Positions 53,083 through 62,654 of a stretch of 64,000 nucleotides of DNA are shown here, one piece after another; within the stretch, counting starts at the first letter, position 1, and each line of letters begins with the position of its first letter. Below the pieces are notes generated by a model. It had not been told where the DNA came from. It was given only the letters and a program-made list of their open reading frames with translations, and did not search any database. Made by a program: the position numbers and the translations under genes. Source of the stretch: Hymenobacter sp. BT559 (GTDB taxonomy: Bacteria; Bacteroidota; Bacteroidia; Cytophagales; Hymenobacteraceae); contig NZ_JAGETY010000017.1 in the NCBI RefSeq assembly GCF_017571525.1, positions 1-64,000 of the forward strand, given 5' to 3'.

Positions 53083-54315
53083 TTAGTTTGGTCTTTCCAA
53101 TGGCCACGCGATTAGTTGAGCCAACGCCAGACGCGTTTGCCGGCTAGGCACTACTGGCTTGTCCTGACCAGGCGGCGGCCCAGCGGTATAAAAAAGCCGG
53201 AGATTCTCTTGCACAGCGGTGGCTAGCTCGAGGTGCCGCGTGCGGGCCAGCCGCTGCACCCACCCGGCGTACGTACGGTCGGCCAGCGCATAGACCCCGG
53301 CCCGCGTCGGCTGGCCAGTATCCAGGTTCAGGTTAGGCAGCGGGGTGGCCAGGTGGGCCAGCATGGCCTGGTAGCGCACCAGCGCTTCGCCGAAGCTGGC
53401 CTGCATAGTAGCAAAGGCAGCCGGCGGCAGCGGGCGGAAGGCTAGCAGCGGCGCTACCCCGAGGCGGGGCAGGGCAGGCCGTAGCCATACGAGCACGTGC
53501 ATGCCCAGGCTCAGGTGGTCGGGGCGGGGGCCCCTGCGCCGGCGAAAATGCCCGGTATTGATGCGCTCGTAGTAGCGCTGGCGCTCGGGAGCCGGCAACT
53601 GGCGCAACTGACCCGCCGGTACGTACTCGCTGGCGCGCACGGCCGCCGGCAACAGCTCGGCCGAGACAAACCGAAAAGCAGCCAGCCCGGGTCCCACGTG
53701 CGGCAGTACCTGGCCCAGCCGCAGCTCGTAGGTACGCTGGAAGGCGCGTTCCAGCACCGACCGGCTCACCCGCAGCCCGATAGCTTCGTGAAAGTCTTCT
53801 GACCGATAGTAGCCTGCCTGTACCTGCGCCACGTCGAAGGCAAACTCGACCTGGGCGTGTTGATGCGGTGCCTGGGCATAGGTAATCGGGGTACCAAGCC
53901 GGGGGTACAGTTCCGGAAATACTAAGTCGGTCACGGCGTTGGTACCTACCGGGTGGCCCACGCCATCGGCCGCGTAGTGGGCTAGGGCCCCGAGCGCAAA
54001 GGCTAGCTCGTTGCGGTCACGGGCTTCTTCAAGCAAGGCCCGCACGAAGTCGCCGGTACGCACGTAGTGGGTCAGGTCTGAAAACAGCGCGCCATTGCCC
54101 GGGTAGTAGCCCAGGTCTTGGAGCAGGGCCCCGCCGTAGGCGTAACTGCGGGCCTCGCGCAGCTGAGCCGGGGTAGCACCGGCGTAGTGTCTTTCCAGCA
54201 CCGGCACCAGGTTTCGGGTCCAGCACGAGTCTACGACTGCCTGATGGGTGAGCGCCGAGAAAGCGGCCGCCGAATGCCCGAACAGCAGCAAGTACGAAAG
54301 CAATACTATACGCAT
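53083..54315 (-). CDS. Zinc-dependent phospholipase C-like protein
   Basis: A 410-aa exported protein (signal ends HSAAAF). The core reads LTHQAVVDSCWTRNLVPVLE, YAYGGALLQDLGYYPGNGAL, DLTHYVRTGDFVRALLEEA and ALGALAHYAADGVGHPVGTN. The His and Asp residues in THQ, DLGYYP, DLTHYV and HYAADxxGHP match the zinc ligands of the Zn-dependent phospholipase C / S1-P1 nuclease fold. The Bacteroidota members lack a known substrate. It is transcribed leftward, alone, with 269 bp of AT-rich DNA after it. Confidence 0.85.
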   Translation of the reverse strand: MRIVLLSYLLLFGHSAAAFSALTHQAVVDSCWTRNLVPVLERHYAGATPAQLREARSYAYGGALLQDLGYYPGNGALFSDLTHYVRTGDFVRALLEEARDRNELAFALGALAHYAADGVGHPVGTNAVTDLVFPELYPRLGTPITYAQAPHQHAQVEFAFDVAQVQAGYYRSEDFHEAIGLRVSRSVLERAFQRTYELRLGQVLPHVGPGLAAFRFVSAELLPAAVRASEYVPAGQLRQLPAPERQRYYERINTGHFRRRRGPRPDHLSLGMHVLVWLRPALPRLGVAPLLAFRPLPPAAFATMQASFGEALVRYQAMLAHLATPLPNLNLDTGQPTRAGVYALADRTYAGWVQRLARTRHLELATAVQENLRLFYTAGPPPGQDKPVVPSRQTRLALAQLIAWPLERPN

Positions 54316-54738
54316 AGGCCATTAGCCGGGGCCCACGTGAGCAAACCCCGCGGCGCCAGGAGAAATCAGTGGGGCAGCAGTCGGAACGGATACTGAAAAA
54401 TTAAATCAGCGCCTCTGCCACCTTCCAGATGCCTAACCCAGCCCTTACCCCCACGCGGGGCCTTATTTTATTCAGCAGGCTAGCGGGCCCGGTTTGCCTG
54501 AACGACTAGCCGGAGCCTGCTGAGCAGGGCAGCCAATTGCCGGAAAGCTGAAAATTCAACTAGCACTAAAAAAAGCTAAATTTTAAAGGAAGCATGTGGA
54601 GGTAACGGCCGCTTCGCATTTCTTCCCTTTAATTCCGGCCCGCAGGCGGCCTCATGTCGAGTTTTATCCGATACGCATTGGCAGTTCTCTACAATTTCAC
54701 CCTTTTTTCTTCCCCTAGCGATGGCGATTAATTCGGAA
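54316..54738. other. Intergenic stretch with GGTAACGGC motif
   Basis: No gene is visible in these 423 bp. At 54601 the strand reads GGTAACGGCCGCTTCGCATT followed by TCTTCCC. A very similar block lies at 56336 before the MMPL gene. Both are 138-147 bp upstream of a start codon and may be promoters of an ECF-type sigma factor. Confidence 0.45.
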
Positions 54739-55359
54739 ATGAATCGAAGAGAATTTAGATAGCTCTTTGGGCTCGGCGCAGCTTCTTTACTAGCTGCAGC
54801 TACTATAGCACCCGGTCATCGGTATAAGAGGCTGCTGCCCGCCGTCAATTGTTCCTTGGCCACTGGACGCATGGCGCTGGTAGCGAGCAGCACCACCTTT
54901 CGGCGGCTCGGGGCCGATATGTCGAGCGTGGCGGCGTCGCTGGCCTAGTGGTCCTACGACGGCGGCGTTTTTAGTGGGCAAGCCCCTTGCCTCAACTTGC
55001 CCGGCACGGGGTAGGACACGTATAATAACACCGGCCGGTACTTCATTCAGGGGCGCTTCCGGGGCCAAGGCTTCCTCTACACGGAAGCCGAATACCGCGA
55101 CGGCATCACCCGCAATGGTCTGCTGGGCAGGGTCGTTTGCGTGAATGCCCAAAGTGCCTCGGAGTCCCGCAGCTAGCGGTTCGACACGATGGCTCCGGCG
55201 GCCGGCGTGGGCTTGCACCTAAACATCAACAAGCCCACCCGCGCTAACCTGGCCGTGAGTTATGGCGTAGGCCTGCAAGGTTCTCGGGGACTATTTTTCA
55301 ACTTTGGCGCAGTGTTTTCTGGCACAGACATTCTTGGATTATTGGTTCTTAATCGCTAG
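54739..55359 (+). pseudogene. Outer-membrane BamA/TamA-like fragment with four in-frame TAG codons
   Basis: A single 207-codon frame from ATG to TAG is interrupted only by TAG codons, near 54760, 54946, 55015 and 55174. The start MNRREFR*LFGLGAASLLAA resembles a twin-arginine signal. The later part reads WSYDGGVFSGQAPCLNLPGT, DTYNNTGRYFIQGRFRGQGF, EAEYRDGITRNGLLGRVV and VSYGVGLQGSRGLFFNFGAV, like the C-terminal barrel of BamA/TamA-family proteins. The two parts do not belong together in known proteins, so this is probably a chimeric, decayed remnant. No frameshift is needed across the frame, which is odd for such decay. Confidence 0.7.
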
Positions 55360-55445
55360 TGTCCGTTGCCCTGTTCCACCTCCGCTTTCACGGACCAATC
55401 CGCCCGCATTTAATTAGGGTAGGCCCTGCGCGCATACGAAAATTT

Positions 55446-56129
55446 ATGAATTCACCCACTACTACCAAGCTTTCTGGAAACCTTGAGCGCTGGCAAAACC
55501 AGGTTCGCGAGCCTGCCCTAAGTATGTTACTTGTGGGGCAAGTGTTGGTGCTGTTTGTGGCGGGCCCCCTACTCAGTGCCCACATGCTGAACTTTGCGAT
55601 GATGGATGGTCTGCAGCTACTGCTGCTGCTCATTTCTTTCTTCGCGCTGCCCTTGCACAGCCGGGCACGGGTGCTCATTCTGGTCTGCCTGGTTCCTATC
55701 TTGTGGATGCTGTATGCGGGTCCGGACCCCCGCTTGGGCATTTTGCTGCACACGGGGACTACCTTGGGCATCACCGTGGCCGTAGCCCGGGTGGTGTTCC
55801 GGGCCAAGCGGATTAGTCGCCATCAACTGCTGGGAGCCGTGGTGGTTTACCTGAACTTGGCCCTGCTGTTCGTGGGGGCCTTCGACGCCATTAACTGGGC
55901 CTTCCCCGGCGCATTCACTGATGGAACCAACGTTTCCTTGCAAACCGGCGAGCTGGTGTATTTCAGCCTCACTACTCTCACTTCCACCGGCTACGGAGAT
56001 ATTCTGCCCGTGCATCCACTGGCCCGCAGCCTGGCCAACCTGGAAGGCGTCATGGGACAGCTCTACCTCGCCATTTTGCTTGCCCGGTTGGTCAGCCAGC
56101 ACAGCTCCAAAGCAAAACACCGTCCCTAG
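55446..56129 (+). CDS. Two-TM potassium channel-like protein, copy 2
   Basis: A 227-aa membrane protein from the ATG at 55446 (MNSPTTTKLSGNLERWQNQV). Hydrophobic segments cover about residues 25-160. The selectivity region YFSLTTLTSTGYGDILPVHP and the last helix (GVMGQLYLAILLARLVSQ) repeat those of 43579-44283 almost exactly. It is thus a recent paralogue. The leading extension to 55359 is not supported. A duplication of a K+ channel in 12 kb suggests the region has undergone segmental copying. Confidence 0.82.
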   Translation: MNSPTTTKLSGNLERWQNQVREPALSMLLVGQVLVLFVAGPLLSAHMLNFAMMDGLQLLLLLISFFALPLHSRARVLILVCLVPILWMLYAGPDPRLGILLHTGTTLGITVAVARVVFRAKRISRHQLLGAVVVYLNLALLFVGAFDAINWAFPGAFTDGTNVSLQTGELVYFSLTTLTSTGYGDILPVHPLARSLANLEGVMGQLYLAILLARLVSQHSSKAKHRP

Positions 56130-56482
56130 TCTACTTCCTGAGACTCCCAGCTCGCTGCCTAAATTAGTAGGTTAGCCATCGCTGGATTCAATTCCCTAAA
56201 TGGCAGTTTTTGCGGCTGCGCTCACCGGCCCAGCCCAGTGCTGCTAGCCACACCTTTTCCCAGCCGCCCGCAGGTATTAGTTGTCCTGGCTGCCATCTGG
56301 GGTAAAAATAACCTAAATTCTGAGGGGCGCATGGGGGTAACGGCTACTTCCTGACTCTTACCCGCAACACCGCGAGTTGTGGCATGGCCACTACTGGCAA
56401 ACGACGGGCCTCACGGCCACCACCGTGAGCCTGGCCCCGGGCTTCTTTATGCCCGGGGCCGTTTTCTCAGACGAAGCTGTTT
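56130..56482 (+). promoter_or_regulatory. Leader of the MMPL gene: ECF-like motif and terminator-like hairpin
   Basis: The block at 56336 reads GGTAACGGCTACTTCCTGAC followed by TCTTACC, like the one at 54601. A 7-bp hairpin lies at 56410-56429. A 10-bp perfect GC stem (GGCCCCGGGC, loop TTCTTTAT, GCCCGGGGCC, at 56433-56460) is followed by GTTTTCT, 22 bp before the MMPL ATG. This would act as an intrinsic terminator, so an attenuator is possible. Confidence 0.5.
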
Positions 56483-58831
56483 ATGCCGGCCAAAACCCTC
56501 GCCTTTAGCATTCTACGACAACGGCGGTTATTGGTGAGCTTGCTGCTGCTGCTCACTGGCATCTTCGGTTGGCACGCCCGCAAGGCTGAGATTACGTACA
56601 ACTTAACCAACGTAGTCAGCCCCACGGACCCTGACCTGCTCTACTTTCAGCAGTTCCAGCAGATGTTTGGCCAAGACGGTAACGTGCTCGTGGTGGGGCT
56701 AGCCGACTCCCGGGTGTACCAGCTAGCGGGCTTTCGAGCGCTTCAACGCTTTAGCCAAGGCCTAACCCTGGTGCCCGGCGTCACGCGGGTACTAGCCCTG
56801 CCCACGCTGCCGGCTATCCAGAAAGATTCGGTGCAGGAGCGATTCACAGCCCGCCCGCTGTTTGAACCCTTGCCAGCTACGCAAGCCCGCCTCGACAGCC
56901 TGCTGGCCCTGGTGCGGCAGGAGCCGCTCTACCAAGGGCAGGTACTCAACCCACGCACGGGCGCCACCTTATTGGCCCTGACCCTCGACCCGGCCTACGT
57001 CAATTCGGCGCGGCTGCAAGCCGTGCTCCGGCAGATTACGGGCCGGGCCGACCAGTTTGAGCACCAAACCGGTATCCACCTGCATTTCGCCGGCCTACCC
57101 TATATCCAGGCGGTCGTTACGGCTAAGGTCACCAGCGAGATGCGGTTCTTCCTGGTGCTTTCCGTGCTTATCATGGCCCTCACGCTCTACATGTTTTTTC
57201 GGTCCTGGGCGGCCGTGGTCATTCCGCTACTGGTCGTGCTGGTCGTTGTGGTGTGGACCGTCGGCTCGCTGGTGCTGCTGGGCTATAAGATTACTTTGCT
57301 CACGGGGCTGCTGCCGACGATTATGGTCGTGATTTGCCTGCCCAACTGTACGTACCTGCTGGCCCGCTACTATTACGACTACCGCAAATCCGGCAACCAA
57401 GTTCTGGCCATGCTGCGGGTGATGCGCAAAATCGGGGTCGTGACGCTGCTCAATAATACGACCACGGCCATCGGGTTTTTCGTGTTCTGCTTCACCGACA
57501 TTGCCGTGCTTTTCCAGTTTGGGCTGGTGGCTACGCTCAATATTTTCGGGGCCTTTTTGGTATCGTTTATTCTGATACCCATCCTTTTTACCCATCTACC
57601 CCCGCCCACCACTAGGCAGGTGCGGCGCCTCGAAGCCCGCCCGCTCGTGCGGCTGCTGGCTCTGCTGGAGCGGGTCGTTTTGCAGCACCGCCCCGGGGTG
57701 TATGCGCTCACCGCCGGCTTACTCGTGCTTGCGGCGCTGGGCCTGACGCGCGTTAATTCGGTCGCGACCATGGTGGATGACATTCCCCTGGGTAGTCCGG
57801 TCCGGGCGGACCTGCGCTTCTTTCAGCAGCAATTCAGTGGCGTGATGCCCCTGGAAATTGTGGTGGATACCGGCCACAAGCGGGGCGTCCAGCAGCTGCC
57901 GAATCTGGCGCGCATCGACCAGTTCGAGCAGTATCTGGCTACCCTACCGGGCCTCACGCCCTCGCTTAGCGTAGTGACCGGGCTCAAAACCGCGACTCGG
58001 GCGTTTTACAACAACGCGCCCGGTTCGTACCGCTTGCCCGATGCGACAGAAGTCGTTTTTATGCAGCGGTATCTGACGCGCTCGCAGCGGGCGGGTGGCC
58101 GGGCTGCCTTTGGTCTGCCGACCCTGGTAGACTCCACCGGGCAGCGCGCCCGGCTTTCACTGCGCATGGCGGACATAGGCTCCACTCGGTTAGCTAGCCT
58201 GCTTCAGCAGATTGACTCCCGGGCTCGAATCCTGTTTGCCGGCTCCAGCCTGAAGGCTCACCTGACGGGAACGACGCTCATTTTCACGAAGGGCACGGCC
58301 TACCTCATTCATACGCTCAAGGATAGTCTGCTGCTGGCCTTTCTCCTGGTGGGGCTCGTGGTCTACCTACTCTTTCGCAGCTTCCCGACCGTTTTCTTTG
58401 CTTTAGTGCCGAATCTGGTCACGCTGCTGCTCACGGGCGGGTTGATGGGGTACCTAGGCATTCCGCTCAAGCCGAGCACTGCCCTCATCTTCAGCATTGC
58501 GCTGGGCATTGATGGCGACAACTCCATTCACCTGCTGGCCAAATACCGCCAGGAGCTGGTTCTTAACGGCGGGTGGGCCCGGGCCGCTATTGCCACTACC
58601 CTGCGCGAGGCGGGCACCAGCATGCTCTTTACCAGCATTATCCTGCTGCTGGGCTTCGGGGTTTTTATTTTCAGCGACTTCGGCGGCACCCAGGCGTTGG
58701 GCATCCTGATGGGCGCGTCCCTACTACTGACCAACTTTTCGAACCTGGTGCTGCTGCCCTGCCTGCTGCTAACGTTTGCGCCAGCCCGCCAGCGGGAGCC
58801 CGTAGCAAGTGGCTTACCTCTCCTACAGTGA
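56483..58831 (+). CDS. MMPL/RND-family membrane transporter
   Basis: A 782-aa polytopic transporter with the RND duplication. An N-terminal helix is followed by a periplasmic loop (about 35-215) and five to six helices (FFLVLSVLIMALTLYMFFRS, VVIPLLVVLVVVVWTVGSLV). A second helix and periplasmic domain (about 415-600) lead to the second set (LLLAFLLVGLVVYLLFRSFP) with FSIALGIDGDNSIHLLAKYR. It is the family that exports lipids or lipid precursors, such as hopanoid or mycolate carriers. Followed by a glycosyltransferase and an MlaE permease, it fits envelope-lipid transport. The substrate is inferred. Confidence 0.88.
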   Translation: MPAKTLAFSILRQRRLLVSLLLLLTGIFGWHARKAEITYNLTNVVSPTDPDLLYFQQFQQMFGQDGNVLVVGLADSRVYQLAGFRALQRFSQGLTLVPGVTRVLALPTLPAIQKDSVQERFTARPLFEPLPATQARLDSLLALVRQEPLYQGQVLNPRTGATLLALTLDPAYVNSARLQAVLRQITGRADQFEHQTGIHLHFAGLPYIQAVVTAKVTSEMRFFLVLSVLIMALTLYMFFRSWAAVVIPLLVVLVVVVWTVGSLVLLGYKITLLTGLLPTIMVVICLPNCTYLLARYYYDYRKSGNQVLAMLRVMRKIGVVTLLNNTTTAIGFFVFCFTDIAVLFQFGLVATLNIFGAFLVSFILIPILFTHLPPPTTRQVRRLEARPLVRLLALLERVVLQHRPGVYALTAGLLVLAALGLTRVNSVATMVDDIPLGSPVRADLRFFQQQFSGVMPLEIVVDTGHKRGVQQLPNLARIDQFEQYLATLPGLTPSLSVVTGLKTATRAFYNNAPGSYRLPDATEVVFMQRYLTRSQRAGGRAAFGLPTLVDSTGQRARLSLRMADIGSTRLASLLQQIDSRARILFAGSSLKAHLTGTTLIFTKGTAYLIHTLKDSLLLAFLLVGLVVYLLFRSFPTVFFALVPNLVTLLLTGGLMGYLGIPLKPSTALIFSIALGIDGDNSIHLLAKYRQELVLNGGWARAAIATTLREAGTSMLFTSIILLLGFGVFIFSDFGGTQALGILMGASLLLTNFSNLVLLPCLLLTFAPARQREPVASGLPLLQ

Positions 58832-59085
58832 GTGGCGAATAGCTAGACAACACAGAATAGCCAGTAGCTGCGCCGCAAAATTTGGCGGCACGGACCTGAC
58901 GCCCCTAGGCAACTGACTACTAACCTGCTGATTCGCTATTTTTTCGCAACTAGCTAAAATAAATGTAGCAAGGGCGTAGGGGGATATAAGCTCAACAGTA
59001 TCTATTGCTTAATTCCCAGGCCGCGCAGTAGCTGAGCGCTGGGGAGGTTGTCTTTATTCCCTCATTAGCAAGCCGGTCACCGTTC

Positions 59086-60294
59086 ATGCGCATCGCCTAT
59101 TTCTCTGAATGTATGCTGCCCGGCCAGGACGGCGTTTCGCGGGTCGTAAATCGGGCTGCCGCCTATCAGCGGGAGTTGGGTAATACCCTCTGCTGGATTA
59201 CCGCGGTGCCCGACCCGCACTTGCCCGAGCAGCAGCTCAGCACCTTCAGCATTCCCGTGCCAGGGTACGCCCCCTACCGCATGAGCCTGGGCTGGACGCA
59301 GGCCCTGCGCGCCAGGCTCATCGCTTTTCAGCCGGATATTCTGCACATCCATGCCCCGTTCTGGCTCGGGTGGGCGGCGGCGCGGCTGGCCCGGCAACTG
59401 GGCATTCCGTGCGTAGCGACCTACCACACCGACTTTATTAGCTACGCCAGCTACCACGGCGCGCGCTGGCTGGCCCCCGGCATCCGCTGGCTCAACCGCC
59501 GGGTATATAACGCGTGCACCCTGACGCTCGCCCCCTCGTGCGCCACCCAGACCATGCTCACGGCCGATGGAATTGCGCGAACGCGGGTGCTGCCGCACGG
59601 CGTGGATACAACAGCTTTTCAGCCGCGCTTTCGCTCGGCGGCGTGGCGTAAGCCCTTTGGGGCGGACAGCTGCATCCTACTGTACGTGGGGCGGCTGGTG
59701 TGGGAAAAAGACCTGGCACTGCTAGCCCAGGTGCTGCCCGACCTGCTGGCCCGCCGACCCGATGTAACGTTCGTTTTTGTGGGCGACGGCCCGGCCCGCG
59801 CCACTCTGCAGTCGCAGCTGCCTCAGGCACACTTTCTGGGTTATCAGACGGGTGACGACTTAGCCACTGCCTACGCCTCCAGCGATGCGCTCGTGTTTCC
59901 GTCTGCTACCGAAACCTTTGGCAACGTGACGCTGGAGGCGATGGCCTCGGGCCTAACCTGCCTGGTGGCCGATGCGGGCGGCTCAGCCGATTTAGTCGAG
60001 CACCGGGTGACGGGCCTCAAATTCACACCGCACTGCGCCCATAGCCTGGCCAGCAACCTGCGCGAGCTGGTGGCCGACAAAACCCAGCGCCGGCGCATGG
60101 CCGCGCATGCCCTGGTTTTCGCCCAAACTCAGACCTGGGAAGCTATCCTGGACCAGCAGCAAGCAGTCTATGCGGAAGCAGTGGCCCACCTGGCCTATAC
60201 CGGCGCAACCCTCTGGGTTTCTTCCGACCGGAGCCAGCAGCCCACCCCGGAAGCGGCCCGAGAGCTCCCGTCCTGGCATTCGCAGTTGGCCTAA
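59086..60294 (+). CDS. GT4-family glycosyltransferase
   Basis: A 402-aa GT-B glycosyltransferase. It starts MRIAYFSECMLPGQDGVSRV. The N-terminal domain has ILHIHAPFWLGWAA and VATYHTDFISYASY. The C-terminal domain has VLPHGVDTTAF, ILLYVGRLVWEKDLALLAQV and the nucleotide-sugar motif FPSATETFGNVTLEAMASGL. This is the pattern of GT4 enzymes that put sugars on lipids (such as SqdX- or MgtA-like). It lies 254 bp after the MMPL gene and 78 bp before the MlaE gene. A role in making a glycolipid moved by these transporters is inferred from neighbours. Confidence 0.9.
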   Translation: MRIAYFSECMLPGQDGVSRVVNRAAAYQRELGNTLCWITAVPDPHLPEQQLSTFSIPVPGYAPYRMSLGWTQALRARLIAFQPDILHIHAPFWLGWAAARLARQLGIPCVATYHTDFISYASYHGARWLAPGIRWLNRRVYNACTLTLAPSCATQTMLTADGIARTRVLPHGVDTTAFQPRFRSAAWRKPFGADSCILLYVGRLVWEKDLALLAQVLPDLLARRPDVTFVFVGDGPARATLQSQLPQAHFLGYQTGDDLATAYASSDALVFPSATETFGNVTLEAMASGLTCLVADAGGSADLVEHRVTGLKFTPHCAHSLASNLRELVADKTQRRRMAAHALVFAQTQTWEAILDQQQAVYAEAVAHLAYTGATLWVSSDRSQQPTPEAARELPSWHSQLA

Positions 60295-60372
60295 GTGTGG
60301 TAACCCAGCCGGCGCCAGGTAGAGGGGGCTTGTATTCGAAGAAGTAAGTAGCGCTAGTGTAGCCCGTAGTGA

Positions 60373-61128
60373 GTGGTCAAGTTTAAGTTTCCCCGGCCAG
60401 TAGCCGCCTTTGGCCGCTTCTGGCTCTTTCTGCAGGCGATGCTCAGGCAGCCGGAGCGGGGGCCGGTGCTCTGGCACCGCACGCTGGAAGAAGCCGTTAG
60501 TATTGGGACGGACTCCGTTTTTATTGTCGGGTTGGTGGCCTTCTTTATCGGGGCCGTCACCTGCGTCCAGATTGCCTATAACATGGTCAATCCGCTCGTG
60601 CCGGTCAGTATGGTCGGCTACATGGTGCGCGAGATGATGATTCTGGAAATGGCTCCCACTATTACCAGCATTGTGCTCGCCGGCAAGGTCGGCTCCTCCA
60701 TCGCCGGGGGCCTCGGCACGATGCGGATTACCGAGCAGATTTCGGCGATGGACGTCATGGGCATTAATTCGGCTTCTTACCTAGTGCTACCCCGCGTGCT
60801 GGCTGCCTTGTTTGTATTTCCCTTGCTCGTCATCCTGGCCATGAGTGTGGGCATTCTGGGAGGATATACCGCCAGTCAGGCCGCGGGGCTAATGGCCAGC
60901 AACGACTACATCACGGGAATTCGCTACGACTTTGTGCCTTATACAGTGCTGTTTGCGCTTATCAAGTCCATCGTCTTCGCGTTTTTAATCGCTAGTATTG
61001 CCGCCTATAAAGGGTACACGATGCGCGGCGGCGCGCTGGAAGTGGGCCTGGCCGGTACGGCGGCCGTCACAAATTCCATTATTGCCGTGTTGCTGGCCGA
61101 CTATCTGATGGCTGCCCTGCTATTATAA
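60373..61128 (+). CDS. MlaE-family ABC lipid transport permease
   Basis: A 251-aa inner-membrane permease of the MlaE type, GTG start (VKFKFPRPVAAFGRFWLF). Conserved elements are FFIGAVTCVQIAYNMVNPLV, REMMILEMAPTITSIVLAGK, GSSIAGGLGTMRITEQISAM and NSASYLVLPRVLAALFVFPL. MlaE with MlaF moves phospholipids between membranes. The ATPase (MlaF) and the MCE protein (MlaD) are usually just downstream, but neither is present in the next 2.8 kb. This copy is therefore an orphan or works with distant partners. Confidence 0.92.
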   Translation: MVKFKFPRPVAAFGRFWLFLQAMLRQPERGPVLWHRTLEEAVSIGTDSVFIVGLVAFFIGAVTCVQIAYNMVNPLVPVSMVGYMVREMMILEMAPTITSIVLAGKVGSSIAGGLGTMRITEQISAMDVMGINSASYLVLPRVLAALFVFPLLVILAMSVGILGGYTASQAAGLMASNDYITGIRYDFVPYTVLFALIKSIVFAFLIASIAAYKGYTMRGGALEVGLAGTAAVTNSIIAVLLADYLMAALLL

Positions 61129-61399
61129 AGGTCATAGCCTACCGAGGAGCACCACTAGGTACTGACTAATCGGCGTTCGTTCAAGCAAGAATAAGAAGTA
61201 ACGCTAACTGATTCGGAACCATACCAGCAGCCGACGTTCAGCTATCTACCCTAGCAGTGCTGCGACAACTTCAAGGGCTTCAGCGGCAATTAGTTGGAAT
61301 TAGTCGAGTAACGCAGGAGGCATCAAAGAGGAACCGGTATTTTTATTCGCTGCCGCTAGGGCCAACTTCAACAGCCCGGCCAACCTACTAGACTTTCAC

Positions 61400-62494
61400 A
61401 TGCGCTACTCTTACCGCTTAGGATGCTTTGTCCTACTAGCCCTGCCAGCTCTGCTGGCCTGGCAGCACCAAACGCCCAGGCTGACTAATACAGCTATCAT
61501 CAGTACCCAACCAATAGCGGCTCCTGGTTGCGCCAAGGCGCAAGGGTTGGCGCGCGTCGTATGCCTAGCGGAGGCTTTTAAAGCCACCTTGAGCCCTAGT
61601 CAGCTGGCGGAGCTGCAGCGGTCGTACTCCAAGACCGAAGCTGCCTGCTGGTCAAACTTTCCGCAGCAATTTTCGCGGCCCCAGCGAGTCGGCATTGCCT
61701 TGGGGTCACTTACGGCGCCGCAGCTAGCCGCAGCCAAGGCCTTGCTGGCCAGTGTGCTGGTGCCCGGCGTACCAAACGAGGGCTACGATGAGCTGGAGGG
61801 TAACCTGGTCGCCGATAACTACCTGGGCACGGCTACTAACCAGACCCAAACCTTTGGGGCGGGCAACTATTATCTGGCCCTGCTGGGCACGCCGAGTCTG
61901 ACGGGTCGCTGGGAGCTCCAGTACGGGGGGCATCACTTTGCTTTTGCCAATACGTACCAGGGCGGTAAGACTGCGGGCGTAACGCCTGACTTCCGGGGTG
62001 CCGAGCCGATGACGCCCGTTACCGACCACGGCCACATCTACCAGCCGCTAGAGCAGGAGCGCGCCGCCCTGGCTGCCTTGCTGGGCAGCCTGAGTACCGC
62101 CGAGCGGGCCAAAGCCCGGCTCACCACCTCCTTTAACGACGTGCTGCTGGGACCCGGGCAGGATGGGCAGTTCCCCACTACCCGGCAGGGCGTGCGGCTC
62201 AGCGAGCTGAGCGCCGCGCAGCAGCAATTAGCCCTGCAAGCCATCCAGCGCTACGTCGGCGACCTAGATGCGGTCACCGCCGCCCCCATCCTGGCTCGCT
62301 ACGCCGCCGAGCTGCCTGCCACTTACCTGGCTTTTGTAGGCGGTGGCACCATGAGCCATGCCCACGACTACGTGCGCCTCGATGGGCCCAGCTTGTGGCT
62401 GGAGTACTCGGGCCAGCCCAGCCGCGATTTTCCGGGCACCGTGCACCCGCACTCGGTCTGGCGCGACCGTAGCACCGACTACGGCGGGCGCTAG
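61400..62494 (+). CDS. DUF3500 protein, third intact copy
   Basis: A 364-aa exported protein. A signal peptide (FVLLALPALLAWQHQ) is followed by the DUF3500 core with GYDELEGNLVADNYLG, LQYGGHHFAFANTYQGGKT, VTPDFRGAEPM, NDVLLGPGQDGQFPTTRQGV, DYVRLDGPSLWLEYSG and HPHSVWRDRSTDYGG. It lacks both the Pro/Gly insert and the sorting domain. It is more diverged than the 38583 and 41980 copies. No HupE gene is next to it. A stretch of 271 bp between MlaE and this gene shows no clear feature. Confidence 0.85.
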   Translation: MRYSYRLGCFVLLALPALLAWQHQTPRLTNTAIISTQPIAAPGCAKAQGLARVVCLAEAFKATLSPSQLAELQRSYSKTEAACWSNFPQQFSRPQRVGIALGSLTAPQLAAAKALLASVLVPGVPNEGYDELEGNLVADNYLGTATNQTQTFGAGNYYLALLGTPSLTGRWELQYGGHHFAFANTYQGGKTAGVTPDFRGAEPMTPVTDHGHIYQPLEQERAALAALLGSLSTAERAKARLTTSFNDVLLGPGQDGQFPTTRQGVRLSELSAAQQQLALQAIQRYVGDLDAVTAAPILARYAAELPATYLAFVGGGTMSHAHDYVRLDGPSLWLEYSGQPSRDFPGTVHPHSVWRDRSTDYGGR

Positions 62495-62654
62495 GCGGCC
62501 GGGTCGCTGAGGGTGAAGGGTCATCCCAGCGCCCTACCAGAAGAACTAAGGGCGTAACTGAGGTGTTGACAGCATGGGGAAGGCACCATGAGCAGCACTT
62601 GGAGGCGCTCAGCGTGGCGACGCAGGCGTAGCCGAAGCTTGTCCGAGAACGCGG

